64,000 nucleotides of DNA, from positions 124,001 through 188,000 of the forward strand of contig NZ_CABVLM010000006.1 of assembly GCF_902498845.1 (NCBI RefSeq), given 5' to 3'. Positions 45,177 to 53,803 of this stretch are shown in pieces. The position numbers were made by a program, and so were the translations under genes. The notes under the pieces are model-generated. The model worked only from the letters and a program-made list of their open reading frames with translations. It did not search any database and had not been told where the DNA came from. Each line of letters begins with the position of its first letter. The stretch's first letter is position 1. This DNA is from Pseudoalteromonas rhizosphaerae. Lineage in GTDB: Bacteria; Pseudomonadota; Gammaproteobacteria; Enterobacterales; Alteromonadaceae.

Positions 45177-46594
45177 GTAAAAATAAAATCACTATAGAGC
45201 AACGCTCTTTTGAATCTGTCGGTCGTGCCATTGAGACTAGTAAAGGACAAAAGCCATCAATATTTAATAACTTATTTAAAGGCTGGTTATCCCCACCTAA
45301 TAGCCAAGATTGGGTGGTCGATGCACAATGGGAAAAAATGCAACAGCAACCAGCCAGTGCCAAGTTTCTGCTATATTTAATTTGTTTAAGTATGGTGTTG
45401 CTGGTTGTTTGGTCTGCATTTGCAAACCTAGATGAAGTTGCTCGTGGTGAAGGCCGAGTGATCCCATCAAATAAATTGCAACTGATCCAATCCTACGATG
45501 GCGGCATGGTAGAGCAAATTAATGTCCGCGAAGGGCAAATCGTCAATGCTGGCGATGTATTAATAAAAATAGACCCTACCAGATATATTTCGAACTTTAG
45601 AGAAAACCAGTCAAAAGTGTTGTCACTCAGTGCCAAAGTAGCGCGTCTTGAAGCTCAGACTAAAAAACAACCGTTAATTTTTGATACTAAACTCACTGCT
45701 GATGCGCCGGGAGTCGTGATGCACGAACAAGCACTTTACACCAGTAATAACCAAGAGCTTGAACAACAAGTCGCAATTCATAAACGCCAATTAGAACAAC
45801 GCCGTCAAGATCATATCGAAGCACAAGCAGCCCTGCAACAGCATAGCAATGCCTTACGATTAATAAACCGCGAACTACAAGTAACCCGCCCATTACTGCG
45901 CTCAGGCGCAGTATCTGATATCGATATTATTCGTTTAGAACGCCAAGCTGTTGATTTAAATGGTGAGATAAATCGCACTAAGGCAGTTATTAATCGTAGC
46001 CTTTCAGCTATTAATGAAGCGAAGAATAAAGTAAACGAAGTCGAATTATCTATGATAAACCGTTGGAATAATGAGCTTTCTGAAGCACGGCTGCGCCTAG
46101 ATGCAATCAAAGAAACCGAATCTGGTTTAGCAGATAAAGTCACCCAAACTGAAATTCGCTCTCCGGTTAATGGCACTGTGCAACGCCTGATGGTCAATAC
46201 CGTCGGTGGCATTTTACAACCAGGTAGTGATGTACTTGAAATAATACCGCTGGATGACCAACTGATTGTAGAGGCCAAAATCCCTCCGAAAGACATTGCT
46301 TTTTTACGTCCGGGACAAGCTGCGATGATCAAATTTAGTGCCTACGACTTTGCTATCTACGGTGGACTAAGCGCCGAAGTTATACAAATTAGCGCAGACA
46401 CCATTACTGATGAGCGAGACAACACTTTTTATTTAGTACAGCTGAAAACGGACAAAAGCCACTTTGCCGAAAACCTAACAATTATTCCAGGAATGACAAC
46501 TCAGGTAGATATTATTACTGGTAAAAAAACCGTGTTGGAGTACTTGCTTAAACCGGTATTACGAGCAACCTCATTAGCAATGACTGAGCGTTAA
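45173..46594 (+). CDS. lapC: Type I secretion membrane-fusion adaptor (HlyD family)
   Basis: The periplasmic adaptor linking the ABC transporter to the TolC-like channel, 473 residues. It has a cytoplasmic N-terminus, one membrane helix (FLLYLICLSMVLLVVWSAFANL, about 63-84), a biotinyl-lipoyl-like segment (EGRVIPSNKLQLIQSYDGG, NVREGQIVNAGDVLIKIDP), a long helical coiled-coil hairpin (about 150-320) and the return lipoyl/beta-barrel part (IRSPVNGTVQRLMVNTVGG, VQLKTDK). Its start overlaps the end of lapB, so the two are translationally coupled. Confidence 0.95.
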   Translation: MSKNKITIEQRSFESVGRAIETSKGQKPSIFNNLFKGWLSPPNSQDWVVDAQWEKMQQQPASAKFLLYLICLSMVLLVVWSAFANLDEVARGEGRVIPSNKLQLIQSYDGGMVEQINVREGQIVNAGDVLIKIDPTRYISNFRENQSKVLSLSAKVARLEAQTKKQPLIFDTKLTADAPGVVMHEQALYTSNNQELEQQVAIHKRQLEQRRQDHIEAQAALQQHSNALRLINRELQVTRPLLRSGAVSDIDIIRLERQAVDLNGEINRTKAVINRSLSAINEAKNKVNEVELSMINRWNNELSEARLRLDAIKETESGLADKVTQTEIRSPVNGTVQRLMVNTVGGILQPGSDVLEIIPLDDQLIVEAKIPPKDIAFLRPGQAAMIKFSAYDFAIYGGLSAEVIQISADTITDERDNTFYLVQLKTDKSHFAENLTIIPGMTTQVDIITGKKTVLEYLLKPVLRATSLAMTER

Positions 46595-46630
46595 TTAATA
46601 TTATTCTTACATTTTTAATATGGAACTATA

Positions 46631-47218
46631 ATGCGCCAAAGTGTCTTTATCACCGAAGCTAAGTTTATTTCACCCCACTGGCAAGCAGCCTATCCTGAAT
46701 GTGAAATACGCGAGCAACAGCCTAACAGTATTACCGCCGATACAATTTTATGGATCTTAGCGAGCAGTCCTGACTGGCTTAGCATAGTAAAAAAACACAG
46801 TGAAAAACGTATTCCAGTGATTGTTATGACTAAAGAGCTAAACATGGCAGAGCTTTGTGCTGCACTACAAGTGGGTGCTCGTGGTTATGTTGAAGCACTT
46901 GCAAACCAAGTGATTATTGAACAAGTTGCAGAAACAGTTATCAGTGGCGGCATCTGGTTGCCAGGGCAGTTATTATCGAACTTAGTGGGGGTATTATCAA
47001 AGCAACCTATCAGCTATAAACACTCTTGTGATCTAACACTACTGACAAAGCGCGAACGCCAAGTAGTCGATATCGTGGTCACCGGTGCCAGTAACAAAGC
47101 AGTAGCAAATAAATTAAATATTACCGAGCGTACAGTAAAAGAGCATATGAGCTCTATATTTAGCAAACTCAAAGTACGTGACCGTATGCAGTTAATGCTA
47201 GTGATCAAAGGTGTTTGA
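46631..47218 (+). CDS. LuxR-family regulator with degenerate receiver domain
   Basis: A 195-residue probable transcription factor. The C-terminal LuxR/FixJ helix-turn-helix is clear (LTKRERQVVDIVVTGASNKAVANKLNITERTVKEHMSSIF, given as a recognisable segment). The N-terminal domain of about 130 residues has the fold pattern of a response-regulator receiver, but where the phosphorylated Asp is expected it reads ILWILASSPDW, and the acidic pocket at the N-terminus is missing. It resembles CsgD/VpsT-type biofilm regulators, which do not depend on phosphorylation; c-di-GMP binding is possible but not shown. It lies 36 bases after lapC, so it likely controls the adhesin and secretion genes. Confidence 0.85.
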   Translation: MRQSVFITEAKFISPHWQAAYPECEIREQQPNSITADTILWILASSPDWLSIVKKHSEKRIPVIVMTKELNMAELCAALQVGARGYVEALANQVIIEQVAETVISGGIWLPGQLLSNLVGVLSKQPISYKHSCDLTLLTKRERQVVDIVVTGASNKAVANKLNITERTVKEHMSSIFSKLKVRDRMQLMLVIKGV

Positions 47219-47253
47219 ACAAGCTAGCGAAAACCAAACCTAACTAACCTGAA

Positions 47254-49233
47254 CTAATGTAAATGCTCGTCTTCTACTGGTGGTTGAACAATAATGCCAT
47301 CAAACCCTAACTCTTGTAGGGTCTTTTTATCTTCAGGATTTTTCACACCTTCGGCAATCACTTTGATCCCAATTGAATGCGCAAGCGAACACACGCCTCT
47401 TAAAAAAGTCTGGTTGTCTTGGCTGTAACTAATATTGTGCCCGTAGACGCTATCAATCTTTATCATTTCGAGACCTAACTCTTGAATTTTGTTAATTTTA
47501 TTAAATTCAGGACCGACTCTTTTCAGTGCCACTTTAGCGCCCATACTTTTCACCTGAACACAAAAACGTTTAAATAGCGCAAACTCCGAAACCGCAATAC
47601 TTTCACGCACATCAAAGCAAATATGCGCTGCTAACTTTGGAAATGCATTTAAGTAGGTCAATATTGCTGCAAGCGCGGCATCATCGAGTAATGTTTCTTG
47701 TGACAACTCGATCGAAATAATATTTAAATCTTCGCGTTGCTCAAATGCCCTTACCAAATATTTGATCAGTCCCCAATCTAGTCGAGCAAGTAACTTCAAT
47801 CGTTTTGCCCATTGCCAATAATAACCACTGCGATAAAGTTCACCATTGAGCAATAAACTCAAGCTCACTTGGTTTTGTAATAACTTACCCGAAAAAGATT
47901 TAACCGGATAAAGCAACACATCTAAATCATTATTATCTAACGCGCGCTCAATCGCCTCACGCCAACTAGCAGCGTCAGAAAATAATTCATTGCGCTGCTT
48001 ATTATTATTAATTTGAACCTGTATTGTCGGCTCTGCCACGGCGGCTTTTAATAAATTATCGACCCGTTTTAATAATGTAAAACGGCTATCTTCACGCTCT
48101 ATATAACTACAACTGTGTGGGATAGTTAAACCAATATGACTGTATTCTGCCAGTAAAACTGCATGTTGTTTAAGTACCTTCGAACTCAGACTTTCGATAT
48201 CATCAGTGTCATTTACCAATACCGCAAAATCGCTATGAGACATACGGGCAATATGACTTGCTGAAAAACGATCTTCATTGGCTTCTAAAAAAGCGACCAA
48301 TGTTTGTGTAAAGCGGCGTAAAAAAGCCACCATCTCAACACGATTGATTTGCTCACTGATCAGGTCAAGATTGACAATACGAAATAAAAATAACGCGCCA
48401 TGAGCATGTTCTTTTGATTGCTCCAATTGTGCTTCTAAAGTGGCACAAAAATACTCTCGATTCGCCAAGCCAGTTAATTCATCGTGCTGGCTTTTAAAAC
48501 GAAACTCCTCTAAGCGTTTATTATCTTCTTTAATAATACGACTAAAGCGCGTTGACAGAAGATTCATCGAACTAACTAACCGAGCAAATTCATACGTTTT
48601 TGGTACTTTAGATTTAATAAAACGTTTATCACCTAGCGCATTTGCTTGCTGCACAACATCATCTAACGGGCGTAAAATTCGACTTAAAAAATGAGCACTC
48701 GCTATACATGCGGTAATCGCCACCATAAAAAAACTCCAGAATAATCGAATCGCGCTCTCCCATAGCGCTTGCTCTGTGTATTGACTATGGCTTTCTACAT
48801 ATAAAGTACCAAACTGCTGCCAGCCATCGCTCACTTGCGCAACGCCTGGCATCACATGTAATTGATAAAGATGATGAAACCAAAGTGGCGCCGATGTATC
48901 AAATTCACCACTAAATACTCGTTTTACGATCGGTTCACCTTGCGGGTCCTGCAATTCAATACGTTGGTAGTGCCCTGTATCAAAAGTAGCAGAAATAAGT
49001 AGCTCTAATTCAACATGATCTTTATGCAGCTGACTGAGCATTAAAGCCAAGCCATTAGCATTATCAATATTTTTTAAATACAACTGAGAAGAAAAATACT
49101 GTTTAGCCGAATACGTACTAATGAGTACACTACTGACGAAACCAATAATTATGACCACTAAAATAGCCAACCACAGTTCTTGGCGTAAAGTGATCTTACT
49201 TTCACGTTTAAATAAGGACATAAATGACATCAC
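47254..49233 (-). CDS. lapD: LapD-type inner-membrane c-di-GMP receptor (degenerate GGDEF-EAL)
   Basis: LapD senses cytoplasmic c-di-GMP and, when bound, sequesters the protease LapG in the periplasm. The 659-residue protein has TM1 (about 19-41), a periplasmic LapD_MoxY_N domain with ISATFDTGHYQRIELQDPQG, TM2 (about 165-185), a HAMP region, a GGDEF domain (about 250-390) and an EAL domain (about 410-655). Both enzyme motifs are lost: the GGDEF site reads MSHSDF, and the EAL position reads VSLSLLL. This fits a receptor without catalytic activity. It overlaps lapG by 4 bases and is convergent with the LuxR gene. Confidence 0.94.
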   Translation of the reverse strand: MMSFMSLFKRESKITLRQELWLAILVVIIIGFVSSVLISTYSAKQYFSSQLYLKNIDNANGLALMLSQLHKDHVELELLISATFDTGHYQRIELQDPQGEPIVKRVFSGEFDTSAPLWFHHLYQLHVMPGVAQVSDGWQQFGTLYVESHSQYTEQALWESAIRLFWSFFMVAITACIASAHFLSRILRPLDDVVQQANALGDKRFIKSKVPKTYEFARLVSSMNLLSTRFSRIIKEDNKRLEEFRFKSQHDELTGLANREYFCATLEAQLEQSKEHAHGALFLFRIVNLDLISEQINRVEMVAFLRRFTQTLVAFLEANEDRFSASHIARMSHSDFAVLVNDTDDIESLSSKVLKQHAVLLAEYSHIGLTIPHSCSYIEREDSRFTLLKRVDNLLKAAVAEPTIQVQINNNKQRNELFSDAASWREAIERALDNNDLDVLLYPVKSFSGKLLQNQVSLSLLLNGELYRSGYYWQWAKRLKLLARLDWGLIKYLVRAFEQREDLNIISIELSQETLLDDAALAAILTYLNAFPKLAAHICFDVRESIAVSEFALFKRFCVQVKSMGAKVALKRVGPEFNKINKIQELGLEMIKIDSVYGHNISYSQDNQTFLRGVCSLAHSIGIKVIAEGVKNPEDKKTLQELGFDGIIVQPPVEDEHLH

Positions 49234-49955
49234 CAGATAATTCCTTCTTGTTGTGTTTGTTCAATAATTCGTCGCCAGCGAGATAACCTAGCAGTTGGAT
49301 TGGCAACACTTTGGGTTGAGTTGTTCGCCCACAAGCCTTGGCTGTTAAAACTAAAAACGGGGCTTAGATCGGTGCGTTTAGCGGCAGGCAGTACTTTTGT
49401 TATTAAACTATCTAATATCAGCGGTTGTGCATTAGGAGTAACAAAATACCCCAACACCATATGCGCCTGAGTTTGTTTTGAGTTAGGACCGCCGATCTGT
49501 GCTTTAACGTAGATCAAACGTAACTTATCATCTTCAATGCCTAGTACTCGCAGACTAATATATTTAGCAATCGCATAATCTTCGCAGTCACCAAGGCCTT
49601 TGCCTAATGTTTCAAGTGGCGTTGCCCAGTAATCATTTTGCTGCCATAGCTCAATATCAGTACGATAGCGTAAGTTGCGAGCAAAAAAATCATTTACGAT
49701 TAAGATTTTTTGTTGCTCAGTTTGATTCTGTGACTGAACCAACATCGTTTGCCAATTACGTGCTACCGCTACGCGCGTTGGTCCAAATTGCAGGTTCATT
49801 TTTTCTAAAAAGACATTAAACTGGATGGGGAGACGATCGGCAAAAACCACACTGGTAACTAATATAAACAATAGCGCAAAATGCAGTAACGGGCAGTTAC
49901 TAAACTTTCGCAAAAGCACGCAGCCAAAGTGCAAAACGCTCACTGACGCGACCAT
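49230..49955 (-). CDS. lapG: LapG-type periplasmic cysteine protease
   Basis: A bacterial transglutaminase-like cysteine protease that cuts the adhesin N-terminus after the double alanine and releases it from the surface. The 241-residue protein has a signal segment (LLHFALLFILVTSVVFA, about 23-39). The catalytic triad is C124 (GLGDCEDY), H165 (AHMVLGY) and D182 (LILDSL), with E125/D126 next to the Cys as possible calcium ligands by analogy with Legionella and Pseudomonas LapG. It is the first gene of the lapG-lapD pair. The exact start is uncertain, since the first 20 residues look like an extension before the signal peptide. Confidence 0.94.
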   Translation of the reverse strand: MVASVSVLHFGCVLLRKFSNCPLLHFALLFILVTSVVFADRLPIQFNVFLEKMNLQFGPTRVAVARNWQTMLVQSQNQTEQQKILIVNDFFARNLRYRTDIELWQQNDYWATPLETLGKGLGDCEDYAIAKYISLRVLGIEDDKLRLIYVKAQIGGPNSKQTQAHMVLGYFVTPNAQPLILDSLITKVLPAAKRTDLSPVFSFNSQGLWANNSTQSVANPTARLSRWRRIIEQTQQEGIIW

Positions 49956-50071
49956 AAGTATATTAATAAAAACCGAGTTATTTTTTTACGTGCCACAAGC
50001 TTTATTCAATAAAAAACATTAAATAAAGCATAGCACTGAAGTATTCACTGTGAGATATTTTAGCGTGTCTT

Positions 50072-50097
50072 TTGTTAGTTACTAACATAACTAACAA
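50072..50097. other. 10-bp perfect inverted repeat between lapG and flgP
   Basis: TTGTTAGTTA (50072-50081) pairs with TAACTAACAA (50088-50097) around 6 bases. It lies 23 bases after the flgP stop and about 120 bases upstream of lapG. There is no T-run on the minus strand, so it could be a weak terminator of flgP or a regulator site for lapG. Confidence 0.4.
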
Positions 50098-50119
50098 CTA
50101 ATTTATTAGATCAAGCGTT

Positions 50120-50578
50120 TTAGTAATAAGTTACTTTTTTAACTTCGCGTGGTTTAATTTCACCTATGTACAAGTCATGCACCCGCTTCATATCAAGTTG
50201 TAACTCAGTGGCATAGGTATCACCTACGGCATAGGTTTTAATTACTTGTGCGCCTTTAATAATCCCTTGTACTTGCCCTTGCAAGTGATCGTTTTGTGCA
50301 ATACTGCCTTGCACTGTGGTGCCTGCGGTAATTTTTTGCCCATATACTTGCTCTGCCAGCTCACGATACGCTTCTAGTTTTGATGCTTTAATCGCCATTA
50401 ATGAGCGTTGTGATTGGTTATCACCCGGTTGCGCACTGATCGGCGCATAACCCACGGCTTTTAGAATTGGGTAGTTATCTGGCTCAATATACTTATATTC
50501 CACATGTTTATCAAAAATACTGCTACAGCCAGCTAGACCTAAGCTTGCTAATATACAAATTGAAATCACAATACGCAT
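50120..50578 (-). CDS. flgP: Flagellar outer-membrane lipoprotein FlgP (LPP20 family)
   Basis: FlgP is an outer-membrane lipoprotein that in Vibrio and Campylobacter supports flagellar rotation by forming part of a basal disk or ring. The 152-residue protein has a lipoprotein signal with lipobox LAGC and the LPP20 features SLMAIKASKLEAYRELAEQVYGQ and VIKTYAVGDTYATELQLDMKRVHDL. I prefer the ATG at 50578 with GAGAG upstream; an in-frame GTG four codons earlier would overlap that site. It is divergent from flgT and has a sigma54-like site. Confidence 0.88.
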   Translation of the reverse strand: MRIVISICILASLGLAGCSSIFDKHVEYKYIEPDNYPILKAVGYAPISAQPGDNQSQRSLMAIKASKLEAYRELAEQVYGQKITAGTTVQGSIAQNDHLQGQVQGIIKGAQVIKTYAVGDTYATELQLDMKRVHDLYIGEIKPREVKKVTYY

Positions 50579-50621
50579 GGCTTCTCTCACGCTTTAAAAG
50601 AGTCATTAATAACTAAATCAA

Positions 50622-50637
50622 TGCACGATCAATGCCA
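50622..50637 (-). promoter_or_regulatory. Sigma54-type promoter of flgP
   Basis: On the minus strand TGGCATTGATCGTGCA, with correct GG-N10-GC spacing and two mismatches to TGGCAC-N5-TTGCA, 44 bases before the flgP start codon. Confidence 0.7.
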
Positions 50638-50681
50638 TAATTAACTGCTATGACGGTTTTAAAGCAACCTTGCAAAACAAT

Positions 50682-50697
50682 TGGTACAGTCCTTGCT
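50682..50697 (+). promoter_or_regulatory. Sigma54 promoter of flgT
   Basis: TGGTACAGTCCTTGCT, one mismatch to the consensus and correct GG-N10-GC spacing, 44 bases before the chosen flgT start codon. Together with 50622-50637 it forms a divergent sigma54 pair. Confidence 0.82.
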
Positions 50698-50740
50698 CTG
50701 TCACTGTTAATAGCAAATGTATATTCATGGGGTTAGGGTA

Positions 50741-51934
50741 ATGAAGCGAATTTTATCAGTGGTAGTAATCGCCAGCAGTTGGCTAAGTATTAGTCTATTT
50801 TCCTCCCATACAGTTGCCCAATGGTATGAATCAACCGGCCATGCAAGCATTAAAAATAATGATATCAGTGCGGCAAAATCGGCGGCAATAAAAGATGCTA
50901 TCACCCAAGCTTTAGTGTTCTCAGGGGCACGCGTCAGCTCAATGCAGACCTTAGTAGATGGGGTGTTAACCCAAGATCAGCTAAAAATAAACAGCCATGG
51001 CGAAATTCAAAAGATAGAGATGATCAGCGAAGATCGTAAAGCCGATCAATTTGCAATTACTTTGCGCTTGGATATCTTCCCTCAACAAGAACACTGCCCT
51101 GCGAACCAATTTACTAAATTTGTTGCGATCACCCAAACACAATTAAATAATCGCGAACAAGCGAAGATGGGTCAAATATTTGACATTAATAAAGCCACCA
51201 GCGAAGCACTCTACAAAACGTTAAATCAATCGGCTATGAATGCTAAACCAACGGCTTATTTTAATTTTCCGATCCGCGTTGGCGAATTTTTTAATCAACA
51301 ATACGATTACAGTAATGCCCTATTAGAAGAAATATCGAGCCGCAGTAATTCTCAGTATGTATTGTTAAGTCAAATTGTTGATATCTCAAATGGCGATAAA
51401 CTCAATAACAGTTATGCTTTTTGGCAGGACGAAACCTACCAACGTTCATATAAAATAGATTTTGCCTTATTTGATGGCACCACTTACGAGCGAATGTGGC
51501 AAAAAAGTTATCGCAGTCAAGCTATCTGGCCATTTGAAAAAACTGCAATTATTGACGTGTTTAGTGATAAATTTTGGAGTTCAGATTACGGCCAAAATAT
51601 AGCCGACATAAACCAAACCGTTAGTTACGACTTACAAGCCGCAATGGCTTGCCTTGAAACCCAAGGTAAAATATTACATATAGAAAACAATAAGCTAATC
51701 ATTAATTTAGGCAAAGCCCATGGTATTGAAAAAGGCCAACGCTTAAATATTGCACATCATAACTATTTAACGGATGCAGCGGGAAATAAAATGCCACACC
51801 TGATCACCACGCTCAATCAAATACAAGTTGAGCAGGTATATCAACAAAGTGCGGTTGCCGTCAGTATTGACCAACAACCACTGCCTAATATTCAAATAAA
51901 TGATGTAGTAGAACTGACTAATTTAGAGCCTTAG
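50741..51934 (+). CDS. flgT: Flagellar H-ring protein FlgT
   Basis: FlgT forms the H-ring around the LP-ring of sodium-driven polar flagella in Vibrio and is needed to hold the stator T-ring. The 397-residue protein has a signal peptide (ILSVVVIASSWLSISLF ... VAQ before WYESTGHA). The N-terminal domain carries DAITQALVFSGARVSSMQTLVDG, a middle domain follows, and the C-terminal SH3-like domain has IINLGKAHGIEKGQRLNI. I use the ATG at 50741 with AGGG upstream; an ATG at 50717 is also in frame. Its end overlaps the convergent oxyR gene by 17 bases. Confidence 0.9.
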   Translation: MKRILSVVVIASSWLSISLFSSHTVAQWYESTGHASIKNNDISAAKSAAIKDAITQALVFSGARVSSMQTLVDGVLTQDQLKINSHGEIQKIEMISEDRKADQFAITLRLDIFPQQEHCPANQFTKFVAITQTQLNNREQAKMGQIFDINKATSEALYKTLNQSAMNAKPTAYFNFPIRVGEFFNQQYDYSNALLEEISSRSNSQYVLLSQIVDISNGDKLNNSYAFWQDETYQRSYKIDFALFDGTTYERMWQKSYRSQAIWPFEKTAIIDVFSDKFWSSDYGQNIADINQTVSYDLQAAMACLETQGKILHIENNKLIINLGKAHGIEKGQRLNIAHHNYLTDAAGNKMPHLITTLNQIQVEQVYQQSAVAVSIDQQPLPNIQINDVVELTNLEP

Positions 51935-52820
51935 TCAATTGTTGGTGTAAGCTTGGGTGCTCAATAAGCCAATTAGCAAGTAATTCAATGCCCGCTAAAT
52001 GCGGGTAATGTTTACGACAGGCCAACACTACACTTCGCTGTTGAGTTGGGAAGATTGGCAAGTAGCTAATACCTGCGCGCTCTGTGCACGCAAGCTTAGG
52101 CACGAAGGTTACCCCATCATCCATAGCCACCAATGCTAATAAGGTTTCTAAGCTATTACCTCGGTACTCATTGGACACATCAACCCCAGCGGCAAAACAA
52201 AATTGCTGGGCTTGATCTTTAAAACAATGACCATCGCTGAGCATCAATAAACTGCACTCTTGTAGCTCATCTAACGCTATTTTACTGCGTTTTGCTAAAC
52301 TATTTTGCGCTGACATAGCGACCAGAAAGTCTTCTTTATATAATTTAACTGTATGATAAAGTTTAAGTTCAGGCACATCTGCTAATATAGCAATATCTAA
52401 CTCACCGTTATCCAGTGCGCTTAATATAGTCGCGGTTTGCATCTCAACAAAAGCAAATTGGCTATCAGCAAACGCTTCTTTCATCGAGGTGAGTAAGGTG
52501 GGTAATAAATACGGTGCAATCGTTGGAATAATGCCTATTCTTACTTTACCTTGTAGTGGCGACGATGACGTTGCTGCTAGCTCTTTTAATATTTGGGTTT
52601 GCTCTAAGATCACTTTGATCTGTGTCAACAAACGTTCACCTTGAGCCGTTAAAGTAACCTGCTTAGTAGAGCGGTCAAATAAAGTAACACCCAGCTCTTG
52701 TTCAAGTTTTTTAACCTGTCCACTGAGAGTGGGTTGACTGACAAAACATGCATCGGCGGCTTTACGAAAATGCTTAAAGTGCGCAATCGCTTTTACGTAT
52801 TCAAGATCTTTTAAATTCAC
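51918..52820 (-). CDS. oxyR: Hydrogen-peroxide sensing regulator OxyR
   Basis: A LysR-type regulator of 300 residues that activates peroxide defence genes. It has the N-terminal helix-turn-helix (RKAADACFVSQPTLSGQVKKLE) and the redox pair C199 and C208 in SDGHCFKDQAQQFC, the same numbering as the E. coli disulfide switch. It is divergent from the peroxiredoxin gene with an OxyR-type operator between them. It ends inside the tail of flgT on the other strand. Confidence 0.95.
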   Translation of the reverse strand: MNLKDLEYVKAIAHFKHFRKAADACFVSQPTLSGQVKKLEQELGVTLFDRSTKQVTLTAQGERLLTQIKVILEQTQILKELAATSSSPLQGKVRIGIIPTIAPYLLPTLLTSMKEAFADSQFAFVEMQTATILSALDNGELDIAILADVPELKLYHTVKLYKEDFLVAMSAQNSLAKRSKIALDELQECSLLMLSDGHCFKDQAQQFCFAAGVDVSNEYRGNSLETLLALVAMDDGVTFVPKLACTERAGISYLPIFPTQQRSVVLACRKHYPHLAGIELLANWLIEHPSLHQQLTKALN

Positions 52821-52837
52821 TGCAAACTCACAATTAA

Positions 52838-52874
52838 TCGGTAATACCTATCATACTAATATAAACAAACGATT
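52838..52874. promoter_or_regulatory. OxyR operator between oxyR and the peroxiredoxin gene
   Basis: Four tetranucleotide half-sites at exact 11-base spacing: ATCG, CTAT, ATAT, CGAT, matching 13 of 16 bases of ATAG-N7-CTAT-N7-ATAG-N7-CTAT. The secondary T and A of the first spacer also match. A TATTATAA-type -10 element follows towards the peroxiredoxin gene. Confidence 0.75.
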
Positions 52875-52934
52875 GGAGCTATTATAACTTTCACGACATA
52901 ATGGCTATCAACAAATCAAGAGGAACTAAAAAAC

Positions 52935-53663
52935 ATGTTAAAGAATATTGAAGGTCAAACAATTCCACAGGTTACATTTGCAACACGTCAAAATGACGAA
53001 TGGAAATCAGTAACTACCGATGACATTTTTAAAGGTAAAACAGTGGTTGTGTTTTCACTACCCGGTGCATTTACACCAACCTGTTCATCAACTCACTTAC
53101 CACGCTACAACGAATTAGCTGGTGTACTTAAACAAAACGGCGTTGACGACATTGTGTGTGTATCAGTAAACGATACCTTTGTAATGAATGCATGGGCTGA
53201 GCATCAAGAAGCACAAAACATTACCTTATTACCAGACGGTAACGGCGAATTCACTGACGGCATGGGCATGTTAGTTGATAAAAACGATTTAGGTTTTGGC
53301 AAACGCAGCTGGAGATACTCTATGCTGGTTAAAGATGGCGTAATTGAAAAAATGTTCATCGAACCAGATTTACCTGGCGACCCGTTTGAAGTATCAGATG
53401 CAGACACTATGCTTGATTACATCAACCCTAAACAAGTTAAACCAGAGCCGGTGAGCATTTTCACTAAACCTGGCTGCCCTTTCTGTAAAAAAGCGAAAGC
53501 ATTATTAACAGAGAAAGGCCTAGTATACGAAGAGATCACTATGGGTGCTGGCGCATCACTGACTAGCCTAAAAGCAATTTCAGGCCGTGAGACCGTACCA
53601 CAAGTATTTATCGGCGGTAAGCACATTGGTGGCTCTGACGATTTAGAAAAATACTTTGCTTAA
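52935..53663 (+). CDS. Peroxiredoxin-glutaredoxin hybrid
   Basis: A 242-residue fusion that reduces peroxides using glutathione or a related thiol. The N-terminal Prx5-type domain (1-165) has the peroxidatic C50 in [16 protein letters not shown]. The C-terminal glutaredoxin domain (about 172-242) has the active site C181-P-F-C184 and the GSH-site motif [18 protein letters not shown]. Such hybrids are known from Haemophilus, Vibrio and Chromatium. It lies divergent from oxyR with an OxyR site in between, so induction by peroxide is expected. A disulfide reductase gene follows on the same strand. Confidence 0.95.
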   Translation: MLKNIEGQTIPQVTFATRQNDEWKSVTTDDIFKGKTVVVFSLPGAFTPTCSSTHLPRYNELAGVLKQNGVDDIVCVSVNDTFVMNAWAEHQEAQNITLLPDGNGEFTDGMGMLVDKNDLGFGKRSWRYSMLVKDGVIEKMFIEPDLPGDPFEVSDADTMLDYINPKQVKPEPVSIFTKPGCPFCKKAKALLTEKGLVYEEITMGAGASLTSLKAISGRETVPQVFIGGKHIGGSDDLEKYFA

Positions 53664-53690
53664 TTAAGTAAATACCTTAAGCAAATAATA

Positions 53691-53708
53691 AGGGGCAGCA
53701 ATGCCCCT
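53691..53708 (+). terminator. Hairpin after the peroxiredoxin-glutaredoxin gene
   Basis: AGGGGCA pairs with TGCCCCT around 4 bases, 28 bases past the stop codon. There is only a loose T-run (ATCCATACCCTTTTT), so it may be a partial terminator. Confidence 0.5.
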
Positions 53709-53803
53709 ATCCATACCCTTTTTAAATACCCATTTTAAATACCTATTTTATTAACTAATTTAAAAACCAGTTTTTTAATAAAATTGGTATTGAGGACATC
53801 ACC

